DNA of 64,000 nt, taken from Lactifluus volemus. Lineage: Eukaryota > Basidiomycota > Agaricomycetes > Russulales > Russulaceae. The translations under genes and the position numbers were made by a program. The stretch spans positions 186,001-250,000 of the forward strand of contig WTXI01000037.1 in the NCBI GenBank assembly GCA_022376515.1, given 5' to 3'. The notes beneath the pieces are model-generated. The model searched no databases, had not been told where the DNA came from, and was given only the letters and a program-made list of their open reading frames with translations. This document shows positions 15,107 to 25,929 of the stretch, piece by piece (position 1 is the stretch's first letter; the number at the start of each line of letters is the position of its first letter).

Positions 15107-18100
15107 TTGACAAGGTCGAGTACCGCCAGTGTACGGACGTCTGTCTACGCGCCGTTTACGAGTCAGCGTGAATGAATGTGACGCGACGCGACGCGTATAT
15201 GTCACATCACGCTTTATTATGTCACCAAGTTAGTAGCGACTAAAGTACCTGAGTCCGGGATATCACTATATCCTTTTCCCCTTTATGTCACTAATAACCC
15301 TTATTCCTGCCAACAAGAATCGCATCCAACCCTCGCCAGTGCCACGGTTGCCAGCCCGATGATGATTGGGGCTGAGCACAACGTATATTGTTTGTTTTCT
15401 TGATTGGCTTGAGCGCCAACCGGCGGTTTTTATAATCACCGCGTATGCTCTCCTTTTTGGCAACATTGCGACTAAACGCCTAAGCGGCTCCGCCTATCCT
15501 TGGTTAACTCCGCCCTGCCGAGTACGGCAACCTTCACACAGGCGGAGGAGCTGTCTCACACAGGTCTGATATGAAAGAAGACAAGGGTGCAGTGAAGCTT
15601 ACAACCCAGTTGATTCACAGGGCAAATGTCTCTATATCTTGGTTATATACTGACGGCCGCAAAGGGTCCCCCACAACCCTCTTCCCTCTTCTTTTAACGT
15701 GTGCCCTAAAGATTTGTTGTACATTGTCTCCATTACGTGTACGGAACAACAGCGTTCGCATTTGGGCAGAGTAAGTTAGAACAAAAGAAATATGGCCCTT
15801 ACGTTTCTCAGGCGTTCGTTTCCGTTTAAAGCGAAAGGAGGATTTGGAGGACATTGATCATGATCAGGCCGAGCTGTTGGTAGCAAACGCCACAAATAAT
15901 TTAACTTACAGGTTATTATCCCACCCCGGGTGGATAACCCCTCTTCCATGAATCCACGCCAAGAGCTGTAGATCTTTCTCTGATACCTTGGTGGTCTTGG
16001 ACGTACCTTTCCTACTTTTCTCCCTTTTTGATTAATCACTTCAAGAGTGAAACAGTTTAACTATCGATTCGTTTTTGTTTTCTCAGGGTTCTCCTTAAAT
16101 GCGCCCGCGCCCCAAGTGAAACTTTGTTTTCCGGCAATTAGCGCTTTTACTGAATCCGTCTAGCCCCGAAGCAACCCGGGGTATCTCGATCAGATCATTT
16201 ACACGGCGACCTTAAGCCCTCCTTCGCGGGTCAACAACTACAGCAGCCCCTTTTGTGCTTCCTAGATCCGACAGTGTGAAGCGACACGTTCAACCTGATC
16301 TAGTTTCAAAGGCTACGTGTCGAGACTCATTGCGCGCATCTCTCGAGTGACTGACTCCCCACACGCACCTTCTAGCCCCGTGTACCAGGTCTAAGAATAG
16401 CTTGCCTTTCAACTACCTCACGTGAGAGTGTTGATGGCAATGAGCGAGCGAATATCATTGGTCGGTTTTAATCGCATGTTGTGAGGAAAGAAGTGAAGGT
16501 TAACGTTCTGCGGAAGCTGGCGGGGCGGGTGCAATTCCCCCGCAACGGTCGTGCCGCAATCGTCAATCTTACTCTGCCATGTCCCTTTAGAACGTATTTG
16601 GGCTTATAGCTCCCGGTTGCAGCACAGTATGCACCAGTACTACTGTATAGTTATTATCCGCTGTTGTGATTTCAGATTTTGTGATGATGATCACTGGCCA
16701 CCAGCCACCCGGCTGAGCGCCCGTAGCGACTGGCATGTGTTCTTGATCGGCAGGTCCACTCCCAGGCGCGCGAAGCTGTTATAGATCATAGCTTACGCTG
16801 CCCGAGGCTTCAAAGGGTGTTACAGCTCACACGGATCAGTGACTGACCTTTACACTGTTTTGGAAGAGCTTTGCGTTATCTCCTCTCGGAATTGCAACGC
16901 ATGCAACGAAAGGGTGAGAATTACCTAACCCCTCCCCTGTCCTGGAATGCTTTTGGGGTCTTAACCTACAGCGGAGCATCCGCAATACGGTAAAAAAAAA
17001 CCCCATCTTTTGGGCTTGCAGGGCCACAAATAACTTTTTTTTGAGGGGGCCTTCCTCACTTTGGGCGCGCGATTTTTTTGACCCCAAGAAGTAGTGGCAC
17101 ACCGGCAACTAGCGGATGATAGGCGCTTGGATATATGGGTGCTTTATTAGGTAATAAAAGCGCCTTTGACCCGCCACTTTACAGTCCGCCCGCGGTTAGA
17201 AGTCTCAAACACGGCGGTAACACGACACGTGGCGGGCAGGGCGCTCCCACAAACGTGTCGGCGTTCTGCAACCCCCCTCGAGACAGGTCGTGTTGCTTGG
17301 AACTGCGTCACTGGGATTGACAGGTCCGTTCCTGGTACCAGGGCGCACGATTATCCTGACTCTTCATATTAGCTCAAATGTCCTCCAACGTTTTACTTCC
17401 TCGAGTCTCGAGAATTTACAGATCAGAGTGACCCGAATTTTGTGAGCGCATAGAGTGTCAAGAAGCTGGGCTCGCTGTCGGGAACGGAAACCCTGGCCAG
17501 AGGCGCTCGACAAGGGCCGAGGCAATCGGTTCGGCAGTCAGCGGTACCTCGTGTAACCGTAGACAGAAGGATCAGCTACGGCCATCCCATCACCAAGGGC
17601 AACAACATTGCTACGGGGGCGGCGTATCTGTCAGAGAGCTCAGTAGGGAATATTCCGGGTTCCCCTTAAAGTTGGCATCGCAAGTGCAACTAGACGCGCG
17701 GCGTTGTCCACGACCCGACGCGGTTTACACCGCTGAAACTTGGAGGGGGAAAGGGGGTCAAACATGGTAGTCAGCAGCTGAACAGCACCCAATCACGCAC
17801 TTTCAATCGCCTAAAAAGTAGCACATCAGAGAGCCTGGGCTCTGCCTCACTATCAAGGTCGGTGAGGCGAACAGCGTAGGGGGGCTGGGAAAGATCGTCT
17901 TGCGACCCACAATTTTTCGAGTCGATCGAGTTGCCAAAATTTCAAGAACTATTCCAGTAGAATAAATGATCTAATGAACGATCTAAGGGAGGTGAGCGAT
18001 TGCGAGACCTTAGGGAACTTTGCATATGACTGATGTTAAGGCTTAAGGAGAAACAAGGAACTGGGTCCGCATTTGGGCGCTGAACGGCGCTGAAAGAATA

Positions 18101-18726
18101 GCTTCGAATTGAGGCTAGCCCAGAAGGGCAGGGAAAAGGCCGAGGAAAAATTCTAAAAGGCAACCTGAAGCGCGCCTGGCGATTGGGTATCAGCTGGCGT
18201 TTGCCTTTGCGGAATCTTCGATACAGTAATTATGGGAAAAGCATTTGAGGGCGGCGGGGAAACTGACGATTGGTCGAGCCGCGTTCACGGTTCAAGCGTG
18301 AGGAGCACAGCCGTTTCAAGGGTGTCTGTTATAGCACCTCCTTAGCCGGTGTCAATGGCCATGGGGCGACAGACTAGAGATCAGCAGATTCCCCTTCTTG
18401 GAGAGACATACTGCTTCGCTTTGATGCCGTCCTCACAGTTGTAACGTCAAAAACCCAGCGCGCTCAGGTGATTTGGTCCTGTCGTTTCCCCCTTCGTCCG
18501 CGGTTGACAAAGTTTATACAGTGAAGTTCACACACCCTGACACCACTCTAGGACCCGTTTGCTCTCATAAGCCGCCGCCTTTCTGGAAACTCGGACATCC
18601 GCGACTACCTCGCCCCGATCACGCCGCAGTTCGTTTGTCTGACTTGTTTGTGCAACATTGCCACTCACGAACTTTAGGACGCGTTCCATTTACCCATCAT
18701 CTACGCTCGTGTCTGCAGGTGGTGTG
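15107..18726. other. 3.6-kb gene-free region upstream of the HMG gene
   Basis: No convincing exon chain, RNA gene or long repeat was found on either strand; open frames here are short and unlike known proteins. The region probably holds the RTT107 promoter at its left end and a long regulatory or 5' UTR region for the HMG-box gene. It is the longest gene-free stretch in the otherwise compact first 24 kb. Confidence 0.5.
16417..16426. promoter_or_regulatory. CACGTG-centred perfect palindrome
   Basis: A perfect 10-bp palindrome, CTCACGTGAG, contains the E-box/G-box core bound by bHLH and some bZIP factors. It lies 2.3 kb upstream of the HMG-box start and 1.3 kb upstream of RTT107. Whether it acts on either gene is inference; the core is expected by chance every few kilobases. 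Confidence 0.25.
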
Positions 18727-20404
18727 ATGAGTCGTCTTGACTCTCTGGTACAACACTCCCAAGCTGGCTCGGACTCTGCTACATACCGGCAACCTCGTTC
18801 GGACGGGAGCAGTCCCCACGCTGATTCTGACGATGGCGCGTCATATAATCACCACCGCTCGTCTGCAAAACCAGACGAGATGGCTCCGGGTCAGTTCCAG
18901 TTCAACAACCCAATCTCCATCCTTCTAACCGTCCCAGAAGAGGACACTCAACTGACCTCCCAGGCGCTCAACTCTGACGGTACACCAAGACGACCCATGA
19001 ATGCGTTTATGATTTTTGCTCGCCGCAGGCGACCTCAGGTTTCTGCGGCTAATCAGACTATGCGCACGGGTGACATTAGCAAAATCCTGAGCAAAGAATG
19101 GAATTCGATGGACATAGTGAGTTATCCTTCGTCTATACCTGTGTGGCGTACCATCCCCCCTTATCTACACAACAAAGGCGGACAAGCAGTTCTATCTTGA
19201 TCAAGCCAAGCGTCTGAAAGAGACCTTTAACTCTAAATACCCCGACTACGTTTATAGGAGACGACCGAACAACTCCCGCAAGAAGCGGAGGCCAGATGTC
19301 ACTGCTAACCCATTACTCGATCCTTCAACAGCAGGTGATGCTGGGGATGATTTTTCCACCGTACACGACTTCGACTACCAGCCGGTAGATGGGCATGATT
19401 CTGCGCGAGACCTAGCTTCGTCACGTAGTAGTTCACATTCTGGTGTAGCGCCGGGATATGGGGAGAATTCAGGTGTCCCACCCCCGCACCATGGAGTCTC
19501 ACCCTACGGGTACTCCGCCAATGATTACCCTCCTAGCCACGTACCCCCTTCGGGCACACGTCTTCCTCACCTTTCATCGATTCACGACCACCCACCACCT
19601 GAGGCCCCTTCGATGGCTTCGCTCCCTTCTCATCATTACGGCGACACGTCGATGCATTCCCACGCATACTCTCAGGCATCTCAACCCCCCACGGCTGCAA
19701 CGTCTTCGAGTGCATACGGACCTGACCACATCACTGGTCCTTTTTGGGGAAGTGCATCCGGCATTCGTGGTGATCACGGGAGGGCCATACAGCCAACGTG
19801 GACCTCGGGTCCACCGCCGCCAGTCATACCTCCCCTTCATGTTGGAGAGCAGCTTCGAGAGCGGCCAACTGCTGCTGGCCCTCACACTAAAAGCGAGGTA
19901 CATTCCGGTCCTTTGCCCCACCCCTGGTCGAATTCGACCTCCCAATCCTCCCCGGCAATTTCTATCGCCTCTTCCCACGTGTCTTCTCACTCTTCTAACA
20001 AATACCCCCTTCAGACACTGTCATCGCCGTTCTTTCCCGCTTCTCACTCGCCAGGAGCGTACCAAAGCTCGACGTCGTCTTCCTCCACTCCATCTGGGAG
20101 TCCAGAAAATTATTACTCCTCAGGGTCTCAGCTTCAAGGAGGCTCGTACGGGGGTAGGGCGGGTGGCGGTTACGAGCAATCGACCATTTACACCTCGCAT
20201 CCGGTACTGTATTCCAACGCATTGCATTATACTTTAGGCACTCATAAGATATCACAGCTGCAGTCGCGGTCTTCGCGCCCATCACTGCAATCGTTAACAA
20301 TCGATTCAGGGATGCCAGTGAACCCGTTGGGTAACTCGTCCTCGGGTACAACCACTTTTCCAAACTCAAACATGGATCATTGGCGCACTAAAATCGGCGG
20401 GTAA
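18727..20404 (+). CDS. HMG-box (MATA/Sox-type) transcription factor
   Basis: Two exons (18727-19116 and 19178-20404) encode about 538 residues. The HMG box spans residues about 90-165: it opens with RRPMNAFMIFARRRRP, continues through GDISKILSKEWNSMD and, after the intron, DKQFYLDQAKRLKETFNSKY, and ends in the basic tail RRRPNNSRKKRR. The intron splits the box between helices 1-2 and helix 3. RPMNAFMIFARR is the sequence-specific minor-groove DNA-binding signature shared with fungal mating and development regulators. The rest is Ser/Pro/His-rich and probably disordered activation sequence. The ATG at 18727 is the first in frame after a long 5' region. The box is intact; the target genes and biological role are unknown. 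Confidence 0.88.
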
Positions 20405-20819
20405 TTAGAGAGATCATCTCTGTCACCCTCTTTGAATTTTTTTTTTTTTTTCTGGTGGTTTGGTCTGTTTTTTGTCGGACCTTCGTACAATTGCTTTTCT
20501 TGCTGCTGGCTCTGCGACAATCTGTGCCTAGACAATTAATCATCGCTTGTTTTGCTTACTCACCCTCTCTTATCCAGCTCGTTGCACGTGCTTCGTTCTT
20601 ATCGCAGTGTCGTCATCTCAAGTTTGTTGTGTATCTCTGCACCCAACCTTTCTCGTGTGTCATGTGTAAACTACTCTTGTTCCGTAGCACATCATCTTTT
20701 TTTCGTTTCACCCTTCAAGTAATCGTTATTCTCGAACTCTGTTGGAACCAACCCCATGAGGCATCTTAGGCGCCCACAAAAATTCTAGGTCCTAACCGAG
20801 GTTTTGACCTCAAGTGGGC

Positions 20820-21304
20820 AGAATCACGCCGCTTGCGATACGACGGGACCCCTGGATCAAACACAGCCGAAGCATGGAACTCAGGGCGGGTGTCTGTGGC
20901 GTCTGCAAAAACGCTACGGATTTTATTCCTCGAAGCGTACATGCCGACACTACTGCGTAAATCGCATCATGACACGTTTGATTTCGATTCGAGCGAGGGA
21001 GGGCGTACCCTCGTTCCATCAGGGGGATCACGGCGGCACGATGTGCAACGTCCGACGCGTGAGAATGACTGAGGCCGGGAACATGGGCTTCTCTTCGACA
21101 CCCACGACGGTAGAAATCCAGACTGGATACAAAGGCATGGCGTCCACTCATGGGACTGTGCCCGCGGAGGGCCCATGCCTCCTCTGTGGAGAGTACGTAC
21201 GTTTGAGGAATGATTGTACCCACCCTGGACCGCGGGATAAACCGGTTCCAAAGAGAGGGAGCGCTCGGTTTGAGAGACAGAAAATCGAGGCAGCGCTGAA
21301 ATGA
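20820..21304 (+). CDS. Partial gene resembling a Rua1-type C-terminal zinc-binding domain
   Basis: The frame beginning at about 20820 reads ITPLAIRRDPWIKHSR, then AGVCGVCKNATDFIPRS. A splice at a GTAAAT donor near 20958 could join it to a second Cys pair, GPCLLCGEYVRLRNDC, ending at 21304. The order TPR/L-(I/V)R, CxxC module and second CxxC module recalls the C-terminal domain of the basidiomycete regulator Rua1. The aromatic YWYHM segment and the terminal His/Cys pair were not found, and an in-frame stop lies just upstream at 20805. It could be the last exons of a gene whose start I missed, or a truncated relic downstream of the HMG gene. Assignment is tentative. Confidence 0.33.
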
Positions 21305-21705
21305 AGTTAAAGGTGAGCAGAAGAGAAAAACGTAAGAACTGAGGGACGAGAGGTACGGTACGTAGTACGAATGGTCACTGGAGGTATCGATTATTACTAC
21401 CCAGCGCCCACTTCCAGGAGCGCTCGGTGGTCTTGATTGCGCATCACACGTCGTCGCTCTGCATGATACGAACTGGAACTGATCATTAGAGCGGCGTTGA
21501 CGTCATTTACTTTTTATAAATCATTTGATCTCGGATATATGGACATCTCTGTTTCTGATCATGATCAGATCAGATATCCTGGATCGACCATCTCCGACTC
21601 TCCGGGTCGGAGTCCTACCGTGACCGTGATTCACGTGCAACATGCTGGCCCCGTGACTTTGGACTGCCTCAACTGCCAGCGACTGGTACCCCTACTCGAT
21701 TGAAA

Positions 21706-22868
21706 ATGTCTCAAACAAAGGCGGATATGCACCACCCCGTTGTGGATTCTACTTCTGTCTTCAAGGGCGACATATTCAAGAATAAAGTCCTCTTTTGTAC
21801 AGGCGGTGGATCTGGCATATGTCGAACTATGACCCAAGCCATCGTTCGTCAAACTTTTGTAGTACAGCTGCACTTGACTGACACACACTTATCTGGTGCC
21901 TTTTAGATGCAACACGGCGCCAATGCCACTATTGTGGGCCGAAAGTGAGTTCTTGATCAAAAACTGCACGCCTTTCTGACTTAGTGGTAGCGAAGAGCGC
22001 CTGAAAAAGGCAGCCCAGGAACTGTCTGAAACTACTGGAAGAGCTTGTCTCCCCATCAAGGTGGACGTCAGGGATCCAAGACAGGTCCGGGTTGCTGTTC
22101 AGCAGACCATCGAAAAGTATGGCAGGATTGATTTCGTTATTAACGGTCAATAGCATGAGCATGTCCCTCGTTTATCACGCTTACTGATTACTCTACTCCA
22201 GGAGCTGCCGGTAATTTTCTTGCACCAATCTCAGGCCTCTCTGAGAACGGATTCAGGACTGTAATTGAAATTGATACGGTAGGTCTGCCTTGCCGTATTT
22301 TTCCGTCTTACTTGCCAATATTTGCTGCTTGAGCTTGGGACTTACCATACAATCAAAGCCACTCTACCTCATATAAGAGCCTCAAAGGGATCATACATCC
22401 ATGTAGGCGCGACCCTACATTCTCGGGGTGCGTGCGTCTGTCACATAATTCAACAGCTACGGCATCTGAGCCACTCCCATAGGTACCCCGTATCAAGTAC
22501 ATGTTTCTGCCGCGAAAGCTGCCATAGACGCGACATCTGCCGTTCTTGCAGTTGAAGAAGGTCCTCATGGTGTACGTTCGAATGTCATTGCACCCGGTCC
22601 CATCGCAGGGACAGAAGGCGCGGACCGCCTTGGGCCCAAGGGCCCCCCTGGCCAGGACCATGGGCCTTTCCCCACTGGTCGCATGGGAGATACCAGAGAT
22701 ATCGCCAACGCAGCAGTTTTCCTGTTCAGTGACGCCGCCAGCTTTATCTCGGGGCACATCCTGGTTGTTGATGGTGCTTGGGAACACCTTAGAGGACCCA
22801 TTCTGCCGTATCCGCAGAGCGTTCTTGATCCGGCTTCGACTAAACACCTGATTAAGGCTCGGTTGTAG
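21706..22868 (+). CDS. SPS19: Peroxisomal 2,4-dienoyl-CoA reductase
   Basis: Six exons (21706-21843, 21907-21944, 21985-22145, 22202-22278, 22334-22427, 22483-22868) give about 297 residues, the normal family length. This short-chain dehydrogenase uses NADPH to reduce 2,4-dienoyl-CoA to 3-enoyl-CoA, allowing beta-oxidation of unsaturated fatty acids with even-position double bonds. The Rossmann motif is TGGGSGICR; the Cys after GGGSGI is typical of fungal SPS19. [13 protein letters not shown] and [12 protein letters not shown] match the dienoyl-CoA reductase active site, which lacks the usual SDR YxxxK tyrosine. [16 protein letters not shown] follows. The protein ends in KARL, an acceptable type 1 peroxisomal targeting signal. 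The gene appears intact. Confidence 0.93.
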
Positions 22869-24149
22869 TAGGCGAGGGATACATACTGTATGCGCCCGAA
22901 GAGCACCCATTGCCGTGGTGATTGGCGTGATGTGAAGTACGTGTAGTAGTAGTGCAACAAATGACATGACAGGTACACTTATTTAAGTTCGTAATCACGC
23001 CTGTCACGAGACAGGCATCTGACCCTCGGGGCATTACAGTGTATCGGTATCATGGATGTTCTTTTGATGAGGATCTCTGATTCCGGCGGTGGATGTGTCC
23101 ACACTCCTTAATAACAGACTTTGTACACCGTTACTACTAGTACCATAGTACCACGTTACGTTGAGTTATCCACCATCTGCTGGTCGATCTGGTGAAGGGG
23201 GAAGTGCGCACAACTCTTTGACCCAAACTAGTGGTTTGAAAATTTCCAGGGACTGGGACATGGGATATCTTTCCCCCGGCACAAACTCGCATTTGCCCAT
23301 CTTGCGCTAGAGTTCAGGAGCCAAAACGTCCAAAACGGGAAAGACACCGGAGATCTATTTTGATGCCTCTGGCAGGCCAGCGAATGCCAACGGGTCTAAG
23401 TATCTGACTATTGACACGACCCATGGTGGATGTGAGTCAAGTTTGGGAAGACAAAGTAGTGTGGACATAGCTGGACTGGCAGCTTGGGACCCTATTTAGA
23501 CTGGAACCTCGGGCTCTGGAGAAAGAAAGGGGGGGAGAATAAGGGTAGGTAATGTGGCACATCAAAACGGACTCGGAGTAACACAGATGCATAACGAGGT
23601 GATGATATATGATGAGAGTGGCATTAACCCTCAGTACATTTCGCAAGACCAGTTTACCCAAGTCCGAGTCGGTCACTTCGTCCGACCCCCGGTACCAATC
23701 TGATGGTGGATGAAACCCCAACCGGGACATCAGGAATTCGTCTCCGGGAGGTTTAGGGAAGGGATTTGTGCGAGATTAAACCGGTTATTTGGCACGCCGC
23801 TGGAAGCGGCGTGCGTGGGGATACGGTGGCGTTCACGCCGCAATATACAAGCGAAAAAAAGAAAACATAGCCAAACTCAGAATGTGTCTTAGGAGAGGAA
23901 ACGTGTGTGGGGAATTATGATACTATGCTCAGGTCCTGTGTCAGAGAAGGAGCAATTTACGATCATTTTCCGGCCGTTACCAAAGAAAGGCCCGGCGCCC
24001 ATAGCGCATTTTTCTCTGACGTTAACTCATTGCCGACAACGCTCTCGTTCTTGCAGACAGACTGGGTATGATTGGTTGTGCAGAAAGGAGGAAAAGTCAT
24101 GCGGGTCTACAAAAAATGCGCCTTTGCCACTTTTCAATAGGTTATGAAC
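22869..24149. other. Intergenic region between convergent SPS19 and LSM6
   Basis: About 1.28 kb with no supported gene. Short open frames on both strands lack family features and splice context. No tRNA, terminator hairpin or repeat was recognised. Confidence 0.5.
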
Positions 24150-24551
24150 TTATAGGGGTTCAGCCGCTGATATGTAAAGCACTGTGAAACAGGGCGTCAG
24201 TATATGGTCGAGCTATGGGGGAACTCATCTGACCATTGTTACCGCGAATGAATGCATCCCCATAACGATTTGTCACAATTCCATTAACATGTTCCTCTGT
24301 CTGTTCAAGAGCAATGTTCATGTACCCATCAAGGCAGGACAATACACCTGAGCATACCGATATAAGGACGACATTTTACCCGGGACTCAAGGCATATGCA
24401 AAGAGAACATACCACGGTAGTCGACCCCAGACGTAAGGCGAACTACGACACGCTTACCAACGACATTTTTTAGGAAGTCTGTTGGTGAACCGGAGGTGGT
24501 TGGAGGAGGTGGTGGTGGTGTAGCTTCCGGGGGAGGCGGTGTGTCGTCCAT
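24150..24551 (-). CDS. LSM6: U6 snRNA-associated Sm-like protein LSm6
   Basis: Three minus-strand exons (24413-24551, 24234-24347, 24150-24181) give 94 residues. The Sm1 motif is DFLKNVVGKRVVVRLTSGVDYRG, and the Sm2 part includes LSCLDGYMNIALEQTEEHVNG, YGDAFIRGNNVLYIS. LSm6 sits in the LSm2-8 ring that binds the U6 snRNA 3' end and in the LSm1-7 ring of cytoplasmic mRNA decay. An unusual Pro-rich N-terminal extension (about 22 residues including a PPPPPP run) precedes the Sm fold; yeast LSm6 is 86 residues. The ATG at 24551 is the last one before the Pro run. An in-frame ATG at 24632 is possible but would add non-conserved sequence. Confidence 0.95.
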
Positions 24552-24929
24552 TGAGCGATTAAGCCCTAACCCAATCATGATCAGATCATATACATCGTGT
24601 GAATTTGTTATTCCCGCAGATCGACAGCCCAATCGGTTGTGTTGGGCAGTTTGTTCCCACCTTCGACTGTGCTCAATGTCTACATCTCTTCAGCCCAAGG
24701 GAGACATCATGACCTCAGTGATCAGGAGCATGATGTCTCACAGGTCCAAGTCTTACCAGCCTTACTCTTTCCTCTATGGACCTAAACAGGACTCTGACTC
24801 TGGTTGTGACAAGAACAAGGGAAGGGTGTGAGTGGGGCAAGAGCATCGGCAATGGGCAGTACCAGATTGGCAGGAACTGGACCTTGTAGCATCATTGAGA
24901 AGTTTCTGCCAAGTGCTATATTTACAGTG

Positions 24930-25038
24930 ATATCCATTAAGGCCAGCTGATCTAACCTGTTCATGTGAAGTCACTGCACAGTTGAGCTGTGCAGTGACTT
25001 CACATGAACAGGTTAGATCAGCTGGCCTTAATAGATAT
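24930..25038. repeat. Long fold-back palindrome, 52-bp arms
   Basis: Arms 24930-24981 and 24987-25038 are almost perfect inverted copies around a 5-base centre. Mismatches occur only near the outer ends. The structure would form a 52-bp hairpin as RNA or cruciform DNA. It lies 380 bp upstream of the LSM6 start and next to a second, larger palindrome. Confidence 0.93.
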
Positions 25039-25051
25039 CTGTGGCAAGATG

Positions 25052-25320
25052 TCAGCCAATATTTACAGGTGGTTGAAACAGTGCCTTCTCAATGCCAGAT
25101 TTGCTCATGATCAATACTCAGATTGGGTTCAACCATTCATCATGCCAGCACACACTTACAACACCATGATGGATTTGGAGAACCATTCCATTCTTCAAAT
25201 CCATCATGGTGTTGTAAGTGTGTGCTGGCATGATGAATGGTTGAACCCAATCTGAGTATTGATTGTGAGCAAACTGGCATTGAGAAGGTACTGTTTCAAC
25301 CACCTGTAAATATTGGCTGA
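25052..25320. repeat. Large fold-back palindrome, about 125-bp arms
   Basis: Arms 25052-25176 and 25197-25320 are inverted copies with only a handful of mismatches, around a 20-base loop. Both arms carry the same short reading frame fragment in opposite directions, so the palindrome probably arose by inverted duplication of part of a mobile element. The parent element was not recognised. Confidence 0.92.
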
Positions 25321-25335
25321 GGGGAATGTTCAATA

Positions 25336-25929
25336 ACAATATATTGACATGATCAGAAAGATAAGCATACATTGAGGGGAATTTCAGCCATTTGGCATAT
25401 CAGTATGCTATTGGACGAGAGATCAATCCTGAGACTCAGTCAGAAAGATAAAGACTATATTATCTACCTATTGGACGAGAGATCAATCCTGAGACTAGGT
25501 AGATAGTAAGTAACTTAGAAGTGAAGAGAATCAATGATAAGATACTAACCTCAGTCAGAAAGATAAAGACTGAGGTGTGCGGGACACAAAAGTTACAGTA
25601 CTTATAGTAGAAGGTAACTGAGATAATTAGCAAGGTAATATGTCACTAATAAAGGTGGAACTCTATGAAACGAAAGAAATCGGAGCAATAGATGAAACAA
25701 TAGATAATGTCTGTCCGAATCTGGAGTCTGTCCGAATCTGGTATCACCGGGTATAAGCGGTCACACATCACATAACGTGTCACCACGCGTTGGCTCGACT
25801 TACGCTCTGTGAGGCTGCGCTTCCAACATATGCTATGACATCTATACATGCTGGAATGAAGTTGATGTGCCAAATGGCTGGAATTCCCCTTGATGTATGC
25901 TTATCTTTCTGATCATGTCAATATATTGT
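25336..25929. mobile_element. Non-autonomous inverted-repeat element or composite fold-back
   Basis: Inverted arms of 62 bp (25336-25397 and 25868-25929) bound about 470 bp without coding capacity. Inside are two copies of the direct repeat TATTGGACGAGAGATCAATC (about 25410 and 25469) and two copies of a segment containing CAGTCAGAAAGATAAAGACT (about 25437 and 25552). This layout fits a MITE-like element or a decayed composite. No target duplication was identified, so the boundaries are those of the inverted repeat only. Confidence 0.6.

Noticed and set aside
15776..16039. Minus-strand frame upstream of RTT107
   Set aside because: No similarity, no neighbouring exons and no conserved start; treated as chance.
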